A DNA stretch of 64,000 nucleotides from positions 2,276,001 through 2,340,000 of the forward strand of contig CP124756.1 in assembly GCA_029972225.1 (NCBI GenBank), given 5' to 3'. Source of the stretch: Candidatus Thiothrix putei. Its GTDB lineage: Bacteria; Pseudomonadota; Gammaproteobacteria; Thiotrichales; Thiotrichaceae. The notes under the pieces are model-generated. The model saw only the letters and a list, made by a program, of their open reading frames with translations, did no database searches and had not been told where the DNA came from. Position numbers and translations under genes: made by a program. Of this stretch, positions 16,413-25,612 are shown one piece after another (positions within the stretch are counted from its first letter, which is position 1; every line of letters begins with the position of its first letter).

Positions 16413-18686
16413 ATGCAGACTAAAATAATAATGGTGGCAGCGTTATCGCTGTTACTGAACAGTTGCGGTGGCGGGGGTGAAACCAGTAACCCTCCCCCGT
16501 CTTCCAGTAATAACGGGCGTTTGTTACTGCTTGACCCGACCCGCAGCAATGCCGAAACGCCCATCAGTGGTTTGCAATACCTCAGTGCTGGCAATGTGAG
16601 TGGTGCAGATGGCAGTTTCACCGCTCCCTCTAGCAACCTACTGCTTCACTTAGGCAGCAACACGCAACTGTCAGTAATCGGCAAAACCAGCTTAACGCAA
16701 CACGATATGGCAGCGGCACTGTGCAGTGGCAATGCAGACCTTAGTGCCTGCACCTACCATGTGCGTAAAAATCTGGAACGTTTTTTCCTCAGCCTCGACA
16801 GCGACCGTAACCCCAGCAATGGTATTCAACTGGGCGCAAACGCCAACAGCCTGAACTTAGCGTGGAACGTTTCGCCTGATCAATTTGAAAACGTGTTAGC
16901 TCAACAACTCAGCGTCTATGGGCAAACACCGGCAGCCCTGTTCCAACCGTCGCTGGGCATTAATAGCGAAGCACCACAAGCTGAACAAAACAGCATTTCG
17001 TCCCCCATACCTTTTGCCGACATTTTTCGGGTTGCCCGTCCTTTGCGTGAATATTCCTGTAAAGACGTGGTTTATGATGAAAACGGCTGGGCGACTACAC
17101 CACCCAGCACTACTTGCATTATCCGCACCTTCCTGCTGGATAGTGCCGTGCAAGGTCAAGTTCCCAATGGACGTTACACCGTGTTGTACGAAGGCAATGG
17201 CAAGCTGGAATATTCTGGCTACGCCAAAATGGTGAGCAACACACCGGGGCGTGATGAAATCGACATTACCCTACCCGTCAAACTGGATAGTGTCCCCACC
17301 AATAACCGTATCGGTGTAAAAATTGTCAGTGGCACTGTCAAAAATATCCGCATTGTCATGCCCGGTGGTATTTGCGAAGGCAAACCGTTCACGCGAGTAG
17401 ACAGCGCGGCTAATTGCCCAGCAGGTCAGTACCGCAGCTTTGAAGACACTTTGCGCACTGACCGTAATGCCATTGTCTTCAACCCCAGCTACTTAAACTT
17501 CCTCAAAGACTTCCGCGTGGTGCGCATGATGAATCTGATGGAAGCCAGCCCAAGCTACCTCACCTGTGCGCAAACCGAACCCGGCAAAACCAACAGTTTC
17601 ATCCGCGATGCCGATGGCAATCTGATCTTTGACCAAACCTGTTTGGTGCAAGAATTCCGCTGGGATCAGCGTAGCAAACTCGCGGATGCGGTATGGGGCG
17701 CATCCGGCAATATCGCGCGTCTGGAACGTTACGGGCGTGGTGTGCCTATTGAAGTACAAGTCGAACTGGCAAACCAGTTAAACGCGCACCCGTGGTTTAA
17801 CATCCCTCATAATGCTTCTGAAACCTACATCAGGGAATTTGCCCGCTACGTTGAAGCACACCTCAAACCGGGTTTAAAAGCCCATGTCGAGTACAGCAAT
17901 GAAACCTGGAATGGTATTTTCTGGGCGTATCGTTACGTGCTCAAAAAAGGCGAAGAACTGGGTAGCCCTACCGATGCCTGGCGCGGTGCTAATTTCTACG
18001 CAAAACAAGCCAGCAAAGTCTTTCAGATTTGGGAAGATGAATTTGGCGGCACGCAACGTCTGATCCGCCTATTGGGGACATACCAGAATGACGCCAACCG
18101 TACCGAACGAATGCTGGCCTACAGCGATACGCGCCAATATGTGGATGCGATTGCGACAGGTGGCTATTTCTATGCTTGTTGGCGCAATGACGATGCCAAA
18201 CTGCCTGCCTGCAATGATAGTAACAAAATCCCCAAACCGCTGGTGAATGCTACCTCTGTCGATGATATTTTTGCCGCGATTGATAACCCCAGCGATCCTT
18301 TCGGTATTGAAGGTCTCAAGAACCAGTTCGCCAAGCAAGCAGCAGTCGCCCAAAAGTATGGCAAAGCCTTATACGCTTACGAAGGCGGGCAACACCTGAC
18401 CATTGGCGGCGAAATCGCTACCGACCGCAGGCAAAACATGATTGATTTACTCCATGCCGCCAACCGCGACCCACGCATGGGCGAACGTTACCAGCGCCTG
18501 TTGGAAGCTTGGAAAGCTGCCGGTGGGCAAACCTTTATGCTATTTAGCGTGCCACACACCTTCAGTCAATACGGCAGTTTCGGGCTTAAGGAAAGTCTGA
18601 ATCAACCGCGTAGCAGTGCACCTAAGTACGATGCGGTAATGAAGTTTCAGGAGAGTCAGGGGAATTGTTGGTGGAGCGGGTGTTGA
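16413..18686 (+). CDS. Large lipoprotein with glycoside-hydrolase-like C-terminal domain
   Basis: A 757-aa lipoprotein (lipobox LLNSCGGGG), with a Gly/Ser/Pro-rich linker, a middle beta-rich region, and a C-terminal part from about residue 430. The C-terminal part contains HVEYSNETWNG, IWEDEFGGTQRLIRLLG and YEGGQH. The YSNExWN motif occurs in proteins annotated as cellulose-binding or clan GH-A-like, where a Glu in NE would be catalytic. I infer a cell-surface carbohydrate-active or binding protein, possibly for the cell's own sheath polymer. The substrate is unproven. Confidence 0.7.
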   Translation: MQTKIIMVAALSLLLNSCGGGGETSNPPPSSSNNGRLLLLDPTRSNAETPISGLQYLSAGNVSGADGSFTAPSSNLLLHLGSNTQLSVIGKTSLTQHDMAAALCSGNADLSACTYHVRKNLERFFLSLDSDRNPSNGIQLGANANSLNLAWNVSPDQFENVLAQQLSVYGQTPAALFQPSLGINSEAPQAEQNSISSPIPFADIFRVARPLREYSCKDVVYDENGWATTPPSTTCIIRTFLLDSAVQGQVPNGRYTVLYEGNGKLEYSGYAKMVSNTPGRDEIDITLPVKLDSVPTNNRIGVKIVSGTVKNIRIVMPGGICEGKPFTRVDSAANCPAGQYRSFEDTLRTDRNAIVFNPSYLNFLKDFRVVRMMNLMEASPSYLTCAQTEPGKTNSFIRDADGNLIFDQTCLVQEFRWDQRSKLADAVWGASGNIARLERYGRGVPIEVQVELANQLNAHPWFNIPHNASETYIREFARYVEAHLKPGLKAHVEYSNETWNGIFWAYRYVLKKGEELGSPTDAWRGANFYAKQASKVFQIWEDEFGGTQRLIRLLGTYQNDANRTERMLAYSDTRQYVDAIATGGYFYACWRNDDAKLPACNDSNKIPKPLVNATSVDDIFAAIDNPSDPFGIEGLKNQFAKQAAVAQKYGKALYAYEGGQHLTIGGEIATDRRQNMIDLLHAANRDPRMGERYQRLLEAWKAAGGQTFMLFSVPHTFSQYGSFGLKESLNQPRSSAPKYDAVMKFQESQGNCWWSGC

Positions 18687-18795
18687 ATAGCACACCCTAA
18701 CGTCGCGTTATCTGCAACTTCCCTACCCTAAGCTATTCGGTTCGTCAGGTTTGGTGCATGATCTTCCCACTGTTAACAATATAAGGAGGAAGATC

Positions 18796-19410
18796 ATGCG
18801 CCACTTACTTCGCTACATACTCATTGCTCTTTTGAGTGTTGCTTCGTTCGGTTGTGCAACGAACGCTTTGCATTCCAGCAAAAACACCAGCACTGAAAAA
18901 ATCAACAGTTTCCTCATCACCCCCGATAAAGCCACGCTAGTAGTTGCTGGTGAACAACACCACTTCATCTTCCCGCTGAATGAGCCGCTGAGATCCGTCT
19001 TGCAATGGAACGGACGTACCAAACTCACCCCGACATTCGGCAAATTCACCGTCAATGCAGGGCAAAGTGTCAGCGGCAGCTACACCTTGCAAGCGGATGT
19101 AGGGAAACTCACGGTAGATGAACACCAATTCCTCACCCAACGCGGTTTCAGCCAACAGGGGAATACCTTGGCATACAGTGCGAATATTCAGGGAACGCGC
19201 TATTTGGCAGGCAGCGTGAAAGTGCCGCAAACCGCATTCTTCCGCCAGCCGTATGAATTGACCATTGTTGCGCCTGATGGTGTGGCGGATACTGCTGCGA
19301 AAATTGCCCTGACGCCGCTAACGCTGGCTGCGGATGGCGTGACTGCTGTGCTGGGTGGAATTGTACTTGCACCGTTTTTTGGCTTGCTAATGATGTCCGG
19401 TGGGCTGTGA
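18796..19410 (+). CDS. Putative lipoprotein
   Basis: A 204-aa protein with a signal peptide ending in SVASFGC (lipobox). The mature part is beta-rich, and a hydrophobic C-terminal stretch contains GGIVLAPFFGLLMMSGGL and could insert in a membrane. AAGGAGGA lies 6 bp before the ATG at 18796; an upstream in-frame start at 18751 would break the signal peptide. The family is not recognised. Confidence 0.75.
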   Translation: MRHLLRYILIALLSVASFGCATNALHSSKNTSTEKINSFLITPDKATLVVAGEQHHFIFPLNEPLRSVLQWNGRTKLTPTFGKFTVNAGQSVSGSYTLQADVGKLTVDEHQFLTQRGFSQQGNTLAYSANIQGTRYLAGSVKVPQTAFFRQPYELTIVAPDGVADTAAKIALTPLTLAADGVTAVLGGIVLAPFFGLLMMSGGL

Positions 19411-19419
19411 GCTAATCTT

Positions 19420-19438
19420 TCTGAAAATTATTTTCAGA
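19420..19438 (+). terminator. Candidate hairpin after the 18796 gene
   Basis: Perfect 8-bp stem TCTGAAAA / TTTTCAGA with a 3-bp loop, 10 bp after the stop codon. There is no long T-tract, so it may be a weak terminator or mRNA-stabilising hairpin. Confidence 0.45.
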
Positions 19439-19489
19439 GGTGGTCAGGATCCATGTGTGGGGTTTATGAAAGCCGAAAAAATTACCAAA

Positions 19490-19526
19490 ACGAAAAAGGG
19501 CTGCACCCGTTAAGATGCAACCCTTT
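19490..19526 (-). terminator. Rho-independent terminator of the tRNA-Met gene
   Basis: On the minus strand an 11-bp stem (19495-19505 with 19516-19526, one mismatch) and 10-bp loop is followed by a T-rich run. It begins 9 bp beyond the tRNA 3' end, the expected position. Confidence 0.8.
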
Positions 19527-19534
19527 GAATTTGT

Positions 19535-19611
19535 TGGTGGCTACACCTAGATTCGAACTAGGGACCCCATCATTATGAGTGATGTGCTCTAACCAACTGA
19601 GCTATGTAGCC
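19535..19611 (-). tRNA. tRNA-Met (CAT), elongator type
   Basis: A 77-nt cloverleaf including an encoded CCA end. The acceptor stem is GGCTACA / TGTAGCC, the D-loop contains AGCTCAGTTGG, the anticodon loop is CTCATAA with anticodon CAT, and the T-loop contains GTTCGAATC. It closely resembles the elongator tRNA-Met of enterobacteria. It lacks the three G-C pairs of initiator tRNA in the anticodon stem. Confidence 0.97.
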
Positions 19612-19750
19612 AAGAGGCGGCGATCATAACCACTATTATCCATGCTGTCAATAGTCAGTATGCACTAACAATAAAATAAGTGTGAAACGGTTGCAGATAT
19701 TCGACAGGCGGCTACACAAAAACAGGAGAACATCTGTCGTAATTCTTATC

Positions 19751-19963
19751 TCAGCGCACCTTTGCCATAATCTGTAACTGCCGATTATCCTTCGCCGCCA
19801 ACCACCCCACATTCCACACCCCCGTCAGCGCATCGTATTCCCCCACCGGACTAGCCCGTTGAAACTGCAAGGACTCCGGCAACACATCGCGCACTTGCAC
19901 ACCCGACGCATCATCCGCCCCCGTATTACTCACCGTCAGCGTGTAAACCACCGCCTCACCGCG
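19751..19963 (-). pseudogene. Detached C-terminal DUF11-like domain of a surface protein
   Basis: This stretch reads KRGEAVVYTLTVSNTGADDA, then VRDVLPESLQF and QLQIMAKVR before a stop: one DUF11-type repeat. It has no start of its own and lies directly after the frame break that ends the large SdrD-like protein. It is best read as the former C-terminus of that gene after a deletion and frameshift. Confidence 0.7.
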
Positions 19964-19965
19964 TT

Positions 19966-22428
19966 TTACCTGCTGTCTTGCGCCCCATCGCCATTCACGT
20001 CAAACCACACCTTATCGCCCAACGCGGCTGGCAATGTAAACCCGAAGTCATAATCCGCCGCAAAACTGCCCGCCGCGCCGGTACTCGCCGCCTCAATCCC
20101 CTTTGGCTGCATTCCACCCAGCGGATTGCCTGCCAAATAATCCTCTGCCTTATCCAGCTTCACGCTATAGGCATGGTTAGGCAGCAAACCCCAGAAAGCG
20201 TAATGCCCCACTGCATCGGTCAGCGTTTCTGCCACCAAAGTTGTGCCGTCATACACGCGCACCGTCACCCCTTCCAACGGCGGCTCGCCTGCATCCTGCT
20301 GCCCATCGCCATTGCGGTCAAACCACACGTAATCCCCCAAACCCGCCACTGCCGCCGTATCCACCATCACTAAACCCACTTTCGGCGGCTCGGTCGTCAG
20401 CAGCGTTTCGGTAGCCTTAGTCGTCGTGTCGTAATAACTCGCGGTGTAGGCAAAACTGTTCCACGCCACGCTCAGATTCGCGGGCATTGCCTCACCCGCC
20501 AACTGCCGCACGGGTGCTATAATCCGCAACTTTTCCCCCGGCAATAATCCACCCGCTGGCAACCACGTGAACTGAAAGGATTGCCTACCACTGCTGGTAT
20601 CTTGCACTTCACCCGCAGGCACAGCGGTCACACTGCCATCCACCGCCACCCGCTGCAAAGCAATCTCACCCGCCAATTCCATGCTCCATTGCGATTGCCG
20701 CGCACCTCCTGTGACCAGCGCAGTATCACCCAGCGCAGGCAACACATCCTGCACCTCCAGTTGCGTATCGGTCACATTGCCCGTATTGCGGATTTCCAGC
20801 ACATACGTCCCCGCCCCGCTCAAGCCGGTTTTGCCCGTGTTTGGGGTACGGCTGAACCCGCTATCCAGTTCGCCCTTCACCCATTTCACGCTGTCGAGCG
20901 TGGTCAATTCCGGCACATCGAAATTAGCGTTGGCGGAACGGCACAACACCCGCCCTGTCTTGCCCGCATCCGCGCCATTCACGCACGTCACCAGCGGATG
21001 GTCGCCCGTGGAAAATTGCGCCACATTGGTAATCTGCGTGCCGACACTGATACCGGGGTGAATCCGTGCGCTAAAATACACCGCAATGCCAAGATCAGAC
21101 TGACTGACAGGCAACTGGCAACCGGGAAATTCCCAACGTAACTTCACGCGCCCATCGGCTTGCAACGTGCGGCTGAATTGCGGGATTTGGCAGGCGGTTT
21201 GGTTGGTCGCCACGCTATTGCTCGGCACAGAAACTCGCCACCAGTTACCACCCTGCCCAGTCGCGTAGTCGAGAGCGGCGGGCAATACATCTTCCAAAAT
21301 CGGGTATTGCGTGCCTGTACCGGAAAGCTCATCCACCCCCAGCGACACGCGATATACGTGGTCGTTGCTGCTAGGGGCAGGCGCAATCATCGGTTTCCAT
21401 GAAGGTACAGAGTACGTAATGGTTAAACCATCAGCCGACACTTTCCCACCCGTTGGGGTAATTTTGCTGATACTCAAAATAGGTTCGCCCTGCCCCAATA
21501 CCGGAATTAACGGCGCACAACTCGTGCCATGCTGCGATGACTCCACACAGTTGCGGATACCATCGCCGACGTAATCGCCATCAACTACAAAGGCTAAATC
21601 CAGCTTTTGCGCGGCAATATTGGCAGGCACCGACCAACGCAAACGTTTGATGCTGCTAACCGTCAAACCCGAAGGCAGCAACGTCGTTGGGCAACCTGAC
21701 GTGTGGAAATCATCCACCCCATCATCGGTGCAATCCACTTCTGGGTTGCCCATCACCTTGGGCGTATTGCTGGCAGTCGCACTGTAAACCTGCATTCCGG
21801 CGGGAACATTTTCCGTCACGGTGTAAGCGGTCGTGCTGGTCGGCAGGCTGACGCTCCAACGTTCCAGCCCACCCGGTTGCACAAAGGCGGCGCTGCCTGT
21901 TTTGGCAAAACCGGGGCTGGGTGCAGGCGGTGGTGTCGGGCAAGCCGCATCAATGCCAGCGGGAACAGTAACGCCCAGCACCGTTGCAGGCGGCGCGTTA
22001 ACGCCACAGGTGGGAAATTTCAGTTGCACCTTGATCATGCCGGTCGAACCAGCCGCCAAGCCGTCAGCGGGAACACCTTCCGGCAAGCTATCGGGCGGCG
22101 TTGCCAACTGCCAGGTCAAGGTTTTGCCCACCAGCGTAGCAGCGGCGACACTGCCGCCCATCGGGGTATAACTGACGATTTTCAGCGGTGCGGGAATCGT
22201 GTCGGTAATGGTCGGCGCAGCACAATACAACTCGGACATGCTCGCGCAACGGTAGCGGATGGTGTAGGTGAAGGTTTCGCCCGCAGCAGGTGCCGTGGTG
22301 CTCATTTGTTTGACCACCAACAGGTCAGCGTCCGCCGCGTGGGAGGGGGTCATGAAGAAGGAGAGTGCGCAAACAGCCAGCCACAAGGCGGCTTTGACCC
22401 GTGCGGGGCGATTATTATTATTCTGCAT
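19966..22428 (-). CDS. SdrD B-like / DUF11 repeat surface protein, truncated
   Basis: A secreted protein of about 820 aa: signal peptide ending near SHAADA, several DUF11-like domains (TITDTIPAPL, VTDTQLEVQDVLP), then SdrD B-like repeats with the calcium-binding pattern DRNGDGQQDAGE near residue 735. It stops right after a second such motif (NGDGAQDSR), where the frame breaks and a DUF11 remnant follows. Such proteins form extended, Ca2+-stiffened surface stalks or adhesins. ATG at 22428 is chosen over a TTG at 22434. Confidence 0.78.
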   Translation of the reverse strand: MQNNNNRPARVKAALWLAVCALSFFMTPSHAADADLLVVKQMSTTAPAAGETFTYTIRYRCASMSELYCAAPTITDTIPAPLKIVSYTPMGGSVAAATLVGKTLTWQLATPPDSLPEGVPADGLAAGSTGMIKVQLKFPTCGVNAPPATVLGVTVPAGIDAACPTPPPAPSPGFAKTGSAAFVQPGGLERWSVSLPTSTTAYTVTENVPAGMQVYSATASNTPKVMGNPEVDCTDDGVDDFHTSGCPTTLLPSGLTVSSIKRLRWSVPANIAAQKLDLAFVVDGDYVGDGIRNCVESSQHGTSCAPLIPVLGQGEPILSISKITPTGGKVSADGLTITYSVPSWKPMIAPAPSSNDHVYRVSLGVDELSGTGTQYPILEDVLPAALDYATGQGGNWWRVSVPSNSVATNQTACQIPQFSRTLQADGRVKLRWEFPGCQLPVSQSDLGIAVYFSARIHPGISVGTQITNVAQFSTGDHPLVTCVNGADAGKTGRVLCRSANANFDVPELTTLDSVKWVKGELDSGFSRTPNTGKTGLSGAGTYVLEIRNTGNVTDTQLEVQDVLPALGDTALVTGGARQSQWSMELAGEIALQRVAVDGSVTAVPAGEVQDTSSGRQSFQFTWLPAGGLLPGEKLRIIAPVRQLAGEAMPANLSVAWNSFAYTASYYDTTTKATETLLTTEPPKVGLVMVDTAAVAGLGDYVWFDRNGDGQQDAGEPPLEGVTVRVYDGTTLVAETLTDAVGHYAFWGLLPNHAYSVKLDKAEDYLAGNPLGGMQPKGIEAASTGAAGSFAADYDFGFTLPAALGDKVWFDVNGDGAQDSR

Positions 22429-22540
22429 GAGCAAGCCTGCTGGTGTATTTTTAGAAGAATTTCAATAAGTAAATTCTATTTACAATAGACATAAAATACA
22501 AACAGGTTTATGCAATGAATCGAATTTAACCCCAGTTTGC

Positions 22541-22944
22541 CTAGTGCTGAATTCGTAGTTTCTGGACTTCTTCCAGTGGCAAGCCTGCAATACGGGCAAT
22601 ATCAGCTTCGGGGATTACGCCCAGTTGCAGCAAACTACGGGCGATTTCTTGGGCTTTTTTGTACTCACCTTCTTTGCGGCCTTGTTCGATGCCCTTTTCG
22701 ATACCCTTTTCGATACCATCCCTCATGCCCCAGCTATAGGAGGCAAATTTAGTTACATCCACTTGTGTCAACATTTGTTCAGCCTCTTTGATGTTGGGTT
22801 GCAGGTCACGGTTTTCGGCGAGGGTTTCGAGCATCTCGAAATAGTTACGGAAACCACGTTCGTCTTCGCCCATGAGTTCACGTAGGCGCAATACGATGTA
22901 GTTTACCATATCCTGTGTAGGTTTCCCCTTGAAATCACACAGAA
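22541..22944 (-). pseudogene. Rpn-family nuclease, C-terminal part separated by an IS
   Basis: This stretch encodes MVNYIVLRLRELMGEDERGF, a charged EKGIEKGIEQGRKEGEYKKA helix and the stop, as in the C-terminal half of Rpn (PD-(D/E)XK transposase_31) proteins. It continues the frame of the fragment at 24369-24825. Removing 22945-24368 and one 9-bp duplication gives one open frame of 852 nt (283 aa). Rpn proteins promote RecA-independent recombination and some act in phage defence. Confidence 0.88.
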
Positions 22945-23017
22945 GGGTGTGAACAAAAGTGCGGTGTCCTGTAGACTAAGATGGCATCCCCTAAAACCAG
23001 AGAAAAAGGACTTTCCC

Positions 23018-24342
23018 ATGTTGACAGTTAGCTCCCGCGACCAAAAACTTTTAGAAGCCTTGAACCGCAACCCCGCATTAAAAGCTCGGATGGAAGGGCT
23101 AATCGAGGTGGTTGAAAATGCCGGTGATGACATTATCAAAGCAGCAGACGCCGAACAGCGGGTGATAGAAGAACTGCGCCAAATGGGAAATGATGCGATC
23201 ACTGCATGGGCAAACAAACGTGTAGAAAAATGCACAGCCCCAGCCTGTGAAGAAGGCATTGGGAAGTATGTAAAGAGTGGAAAAAAAACTGTCATTGGCA
23301 CACGACCTACGGAAAAATCCACATAAGCGAACCGGTCTACCGGATTCCCGGCAAGCGTGTCCGCCCCTTTAGCCAGAGTGCCGAGGTTGTTTGCCGAGGC
23401 TGTTCGCTCCCGCTGCAACGGGCGGTGACGGACTTTGGGGCGGACTGTTCATTTGCTCAAGTGCCTGATAAATTAGAAGAACATTACGGGATACGGCTGG
23501 CATCCAGCAGCATCCGACACATCACCGAAGGTCACGCCAAACGCATCCATGAATCCCAAGTGTTGATAAAAGACTATCCAAGCACGTTGGGAAAAGCCTA
23601 TGTCATTGCCGAAATGGACGGCAGCATGATCCCCATCGTCGAGATTGACGAAACAGCCCCCGACAAGCGCAAAGGCAAAAAGGAAAGCTGGAAAGAAGCC
23701 CGCCTGTGTCTTGCCCACGCCAAAGGCAGTGCTACGCCAACGTTTGGCGCAATATTCGGTGGCACGGTAGAAGATGCTGGAAAAATCTTATTCGACACCG
23801 CCTGCCGTGCTGGATTTGGAAAAAGCACGTTCCTCCATGCGGTGGGTGATGGGGCAAGCTGGATCAACCGTCAAGTGGATGAACAATTTGGCACACAAGG
23901 ACATTACCTGATTGATTTTTATCATGTTTGTGAATACCTATCAGCAGCATCCGCAAGCTGTTCATGCCTCAAGGACAAGGATAAATGGTTTGCCAAACAG
24001 AAAAAAGCCCTACAGGATGGTCAAGCTCAAGCGGTCATCGACACACTGAAACCTTTCCTCGAAGCAGAAACGGTAGAAGACAGTAACGCCCCAGTACGAG
24101 CTTGTCACCGTTACCTGAGCAACCGCATTGAGCAACTGGATTACCCGACAGCAAAATCCCTCGGATTGCCCGTGGGGTCGGGCGAAATAGAAAGTGCACA
24201 CCGTTACATCATCCAGCAACGCTTAAAAAAATCGGGGGCATGGTGGAAAAGTGATAATGCGGCGGATATGTTGGCGTTGAGGGTCATGCGGGGAAACCAG
24301 CAATGGAAGCATTATTGGCGAAACACCGCTGAGGCGGCATGA
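23018..24342 (+). CDS. ISKra4-like transposase, expressed by -1 frameshift
   Basis: The first frame (23018-23326) starts MLTVSSRDQKLLEAL and gives an alpha-helical N-terminus. The second, open from 23281, carries the rest: a CRGCSLPLQRAVTDFG zinc-like segment, the catalytic-core Asp in VIAEMDGSMIP, GDGASWI, DFYHVCEYL and GSGEIESAHR. The frames meet at an A8 run where a -1 slip from GGA-AAA-AAA joins them exactly. An internal ATG at 23425 alone would lack the N-terminus. It should catalyse transposition of its own element. Confidence 0.88.
23281..23288 (+). other. Slippery A8 frameshift site in the ISKra4-like element
   Basis: Eight A residues in the frame context GGA AAA AAA ACT. A -1 shift on A-AAA-AAA makes the next codon AAC and enters the frame of the catalytic part. 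Ribosomal frameshifting or transcript slippage would both work. Confidence 0.75.
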
Positions 24343-24368
24343 GGTTTACCGCACTTTTGTTCACACCC

Positions 24369-24825
24369 CACACAGAATTGCCAGAACCAAGGCATCGGGG
24401 GTGTCTTGCTCCAACAACAGGCTGCAATCGACGTTGTGCATATCGAGGATGGGGTAATGGTAGGCAAGCGTTGGAGCATTGAAATGGTCGGGCATGGTTA
24501 AGCGGTCACGCCCGATGTAAATCAGGTGTTGGTGAATGGAATAGCCGGGATGCGCGAGTTGGATGTCGGTGAAGTAGCGCAACATCCGCAGCGGCATACT
24601 GCTGTCGTTTTGGTTTTGGATTTCGATGTGCAGGATGAAATCTTGCCCGTCGGCTTGGCGGCGCATCCGCGCTACGAGGTCGGCGCGGCGTTGTTCAACG
24701 CGCTGCTGTTCGGTGTCGAGCAATTCTACGCTGTCCATCTCTACACCTAAGCCTAGCAACAGGTTGGCGATGTCGGCTGCCAGATGACCGAGTACGGATT
24801 TGCTGATGATGTCTTTGTTTCCCAT
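24369..24825 (-). pseudogene. Rpn-family nuclease, N-terminal part separated by an IS
   Basis: The N-terminal half of an Rpn-type protein. RRADLVARMRRQADGQDFIL followed by HIEIQNQND is the D...ExQ core of the PD-(D/E)XK nuclease fold, then LRMLRYFTDIQLAHP. It reads into the insertion and terminates in the element (LAILCGV). It joins in frame to 22541-22935, so the disruption appears recent. Confidence 0.88.
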
Positions 24826-24934
24826 GTGGGGAGTGTAGCAGGGGATGAGCTGTTTGTTGGGGCATTCTGATGGAATGCTGGGCTTTGTGCTACCATTTCG
24901 CCATCGTAAACCACCGCAAACGTAAGGAGTGGTG

Positions 24935-25612
24935 ATGGACTATTTGCCTGCTGTTGAAGTTGAACCCACCTCCCCCGCCACTGCTGCGGTCATCTGGCTG
25001 CACGGTTTGGGCGCGGATGGGCATGACTTTGTACCGATTATCCCGGAACTGGGTTTGCCGCCCGACCACAGTATCCGTTTCATTTTTCCACACGCGCCAG
25101 ACATGCCCGTGACCGTCAATGGCGGTTATGTGATGCCCGCGTGGTATGACATTCTGGAAATCGCCCTCGACCGCAAGGTGGATGTGGCGCAATTGCAAGC
25201 ATCCGCCCGCGAAGTGGGCAAGCTGATTGAGCGCGAAATCGCACGCGGTATTCCCAGCGAACGCATTGTGATTGCGGGCTTTTCGCAAGGCGGCGCGGTG
25301 GCGTATCAAGCTGCATTGAGCTACCCCAAACCGCTGGCGGGCTTGCTGGCGCTGTCGACGTATTTTGCCACGACGGATACGGTTGTGTTGGATGCAGCGA
25401 ATGCGCAGTTGCCGATCCACATTTTCCACGGCAAGCAGGACACGATTGTGCCGGATTTGCTGGCACTCAAGGCGTATCGCTGGCTGCGTGAGCGTGGGTA
25501 TGCGCCACAGTATTCGGAATATCCGCTGGGGCATAATGTGTTTGCGGAGGAGATTGCGGAAGTGGGACGGTGTTTGCGGGCGTGGTTGCAACCAATGCAT
25601 TACAAACAGTAG
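24935..25612 (+). CDS. Carboxylesterase / phospholipase (alpha/beta hydrolase)
   Basis: A 225-aa serine hydrolase of the carboxylesterase II family. It has an oxyanion region WLHGLGADGHDF, the nucleophile elbow GFSQGGAVA (Ser), an acid in HGKQDTIVP and the catalytic His in PLGHNV. It cleaves short-chain esters or lysophospholipids in the cytoplasm. AAGGAG lies 5 bp before the ATG at 24935; GTG codons at 24929 and 24932 are poorer choices. The 3' end overlaps the convergent NYN gene by 13 bp. Confidence 0.94.
   Translation: MDYLPAVEVEPTSPATAAVIWLHGLGADGHDFVPIIPELGLPPDHSIRFIFPHAPDMPVTVNGGYVMPAWYDILEIALDRKVDVAQLQASAREVGKLIEREIARGIPSERIVIAGFSQGGAVAYQAALSYPKPLAGLLALSTYFATTDTVVLDAANAQLPIHIFHGKQDTIVPDLLALKAYRWLRERGYAPQYSEYPLGHNVFAEEIAEVGRCLRAWLQPMHYKQ

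Larger units (their letters stand above)
22945..24368 (+). mobile_element. ISKra4-like insertion sequence
   Basis: A 1424-bp element with perfect 21-bp terminal inverted repeats (22945-22965 and 24348-24368, ending ACCGCACTTTTG inward). It is flanked by the 9-bp target duplication CACACAGAA (22936-22944 and 24369-24377). It encodes a two-frame transposase joined by an A8 frameshift site and interrupts an Rpn-family gene. Family placement rests on the transposase pattern. Confidence 0.92.

Noticed and set aside
19966-22428. Programmed frameshift joining the SdrD-like protein to the DUF11 fragment
   Set aside because: There is no slippery run at the break, and joining the frames would fuse two domains in the middle of a repeat; a deletion is simpler.
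22949-23326. Stand-alone 125-aa protein
   Set aside because: It is the N-terminal frame of the ISKra4-like transposase, joined by frameshift at the A8 run.
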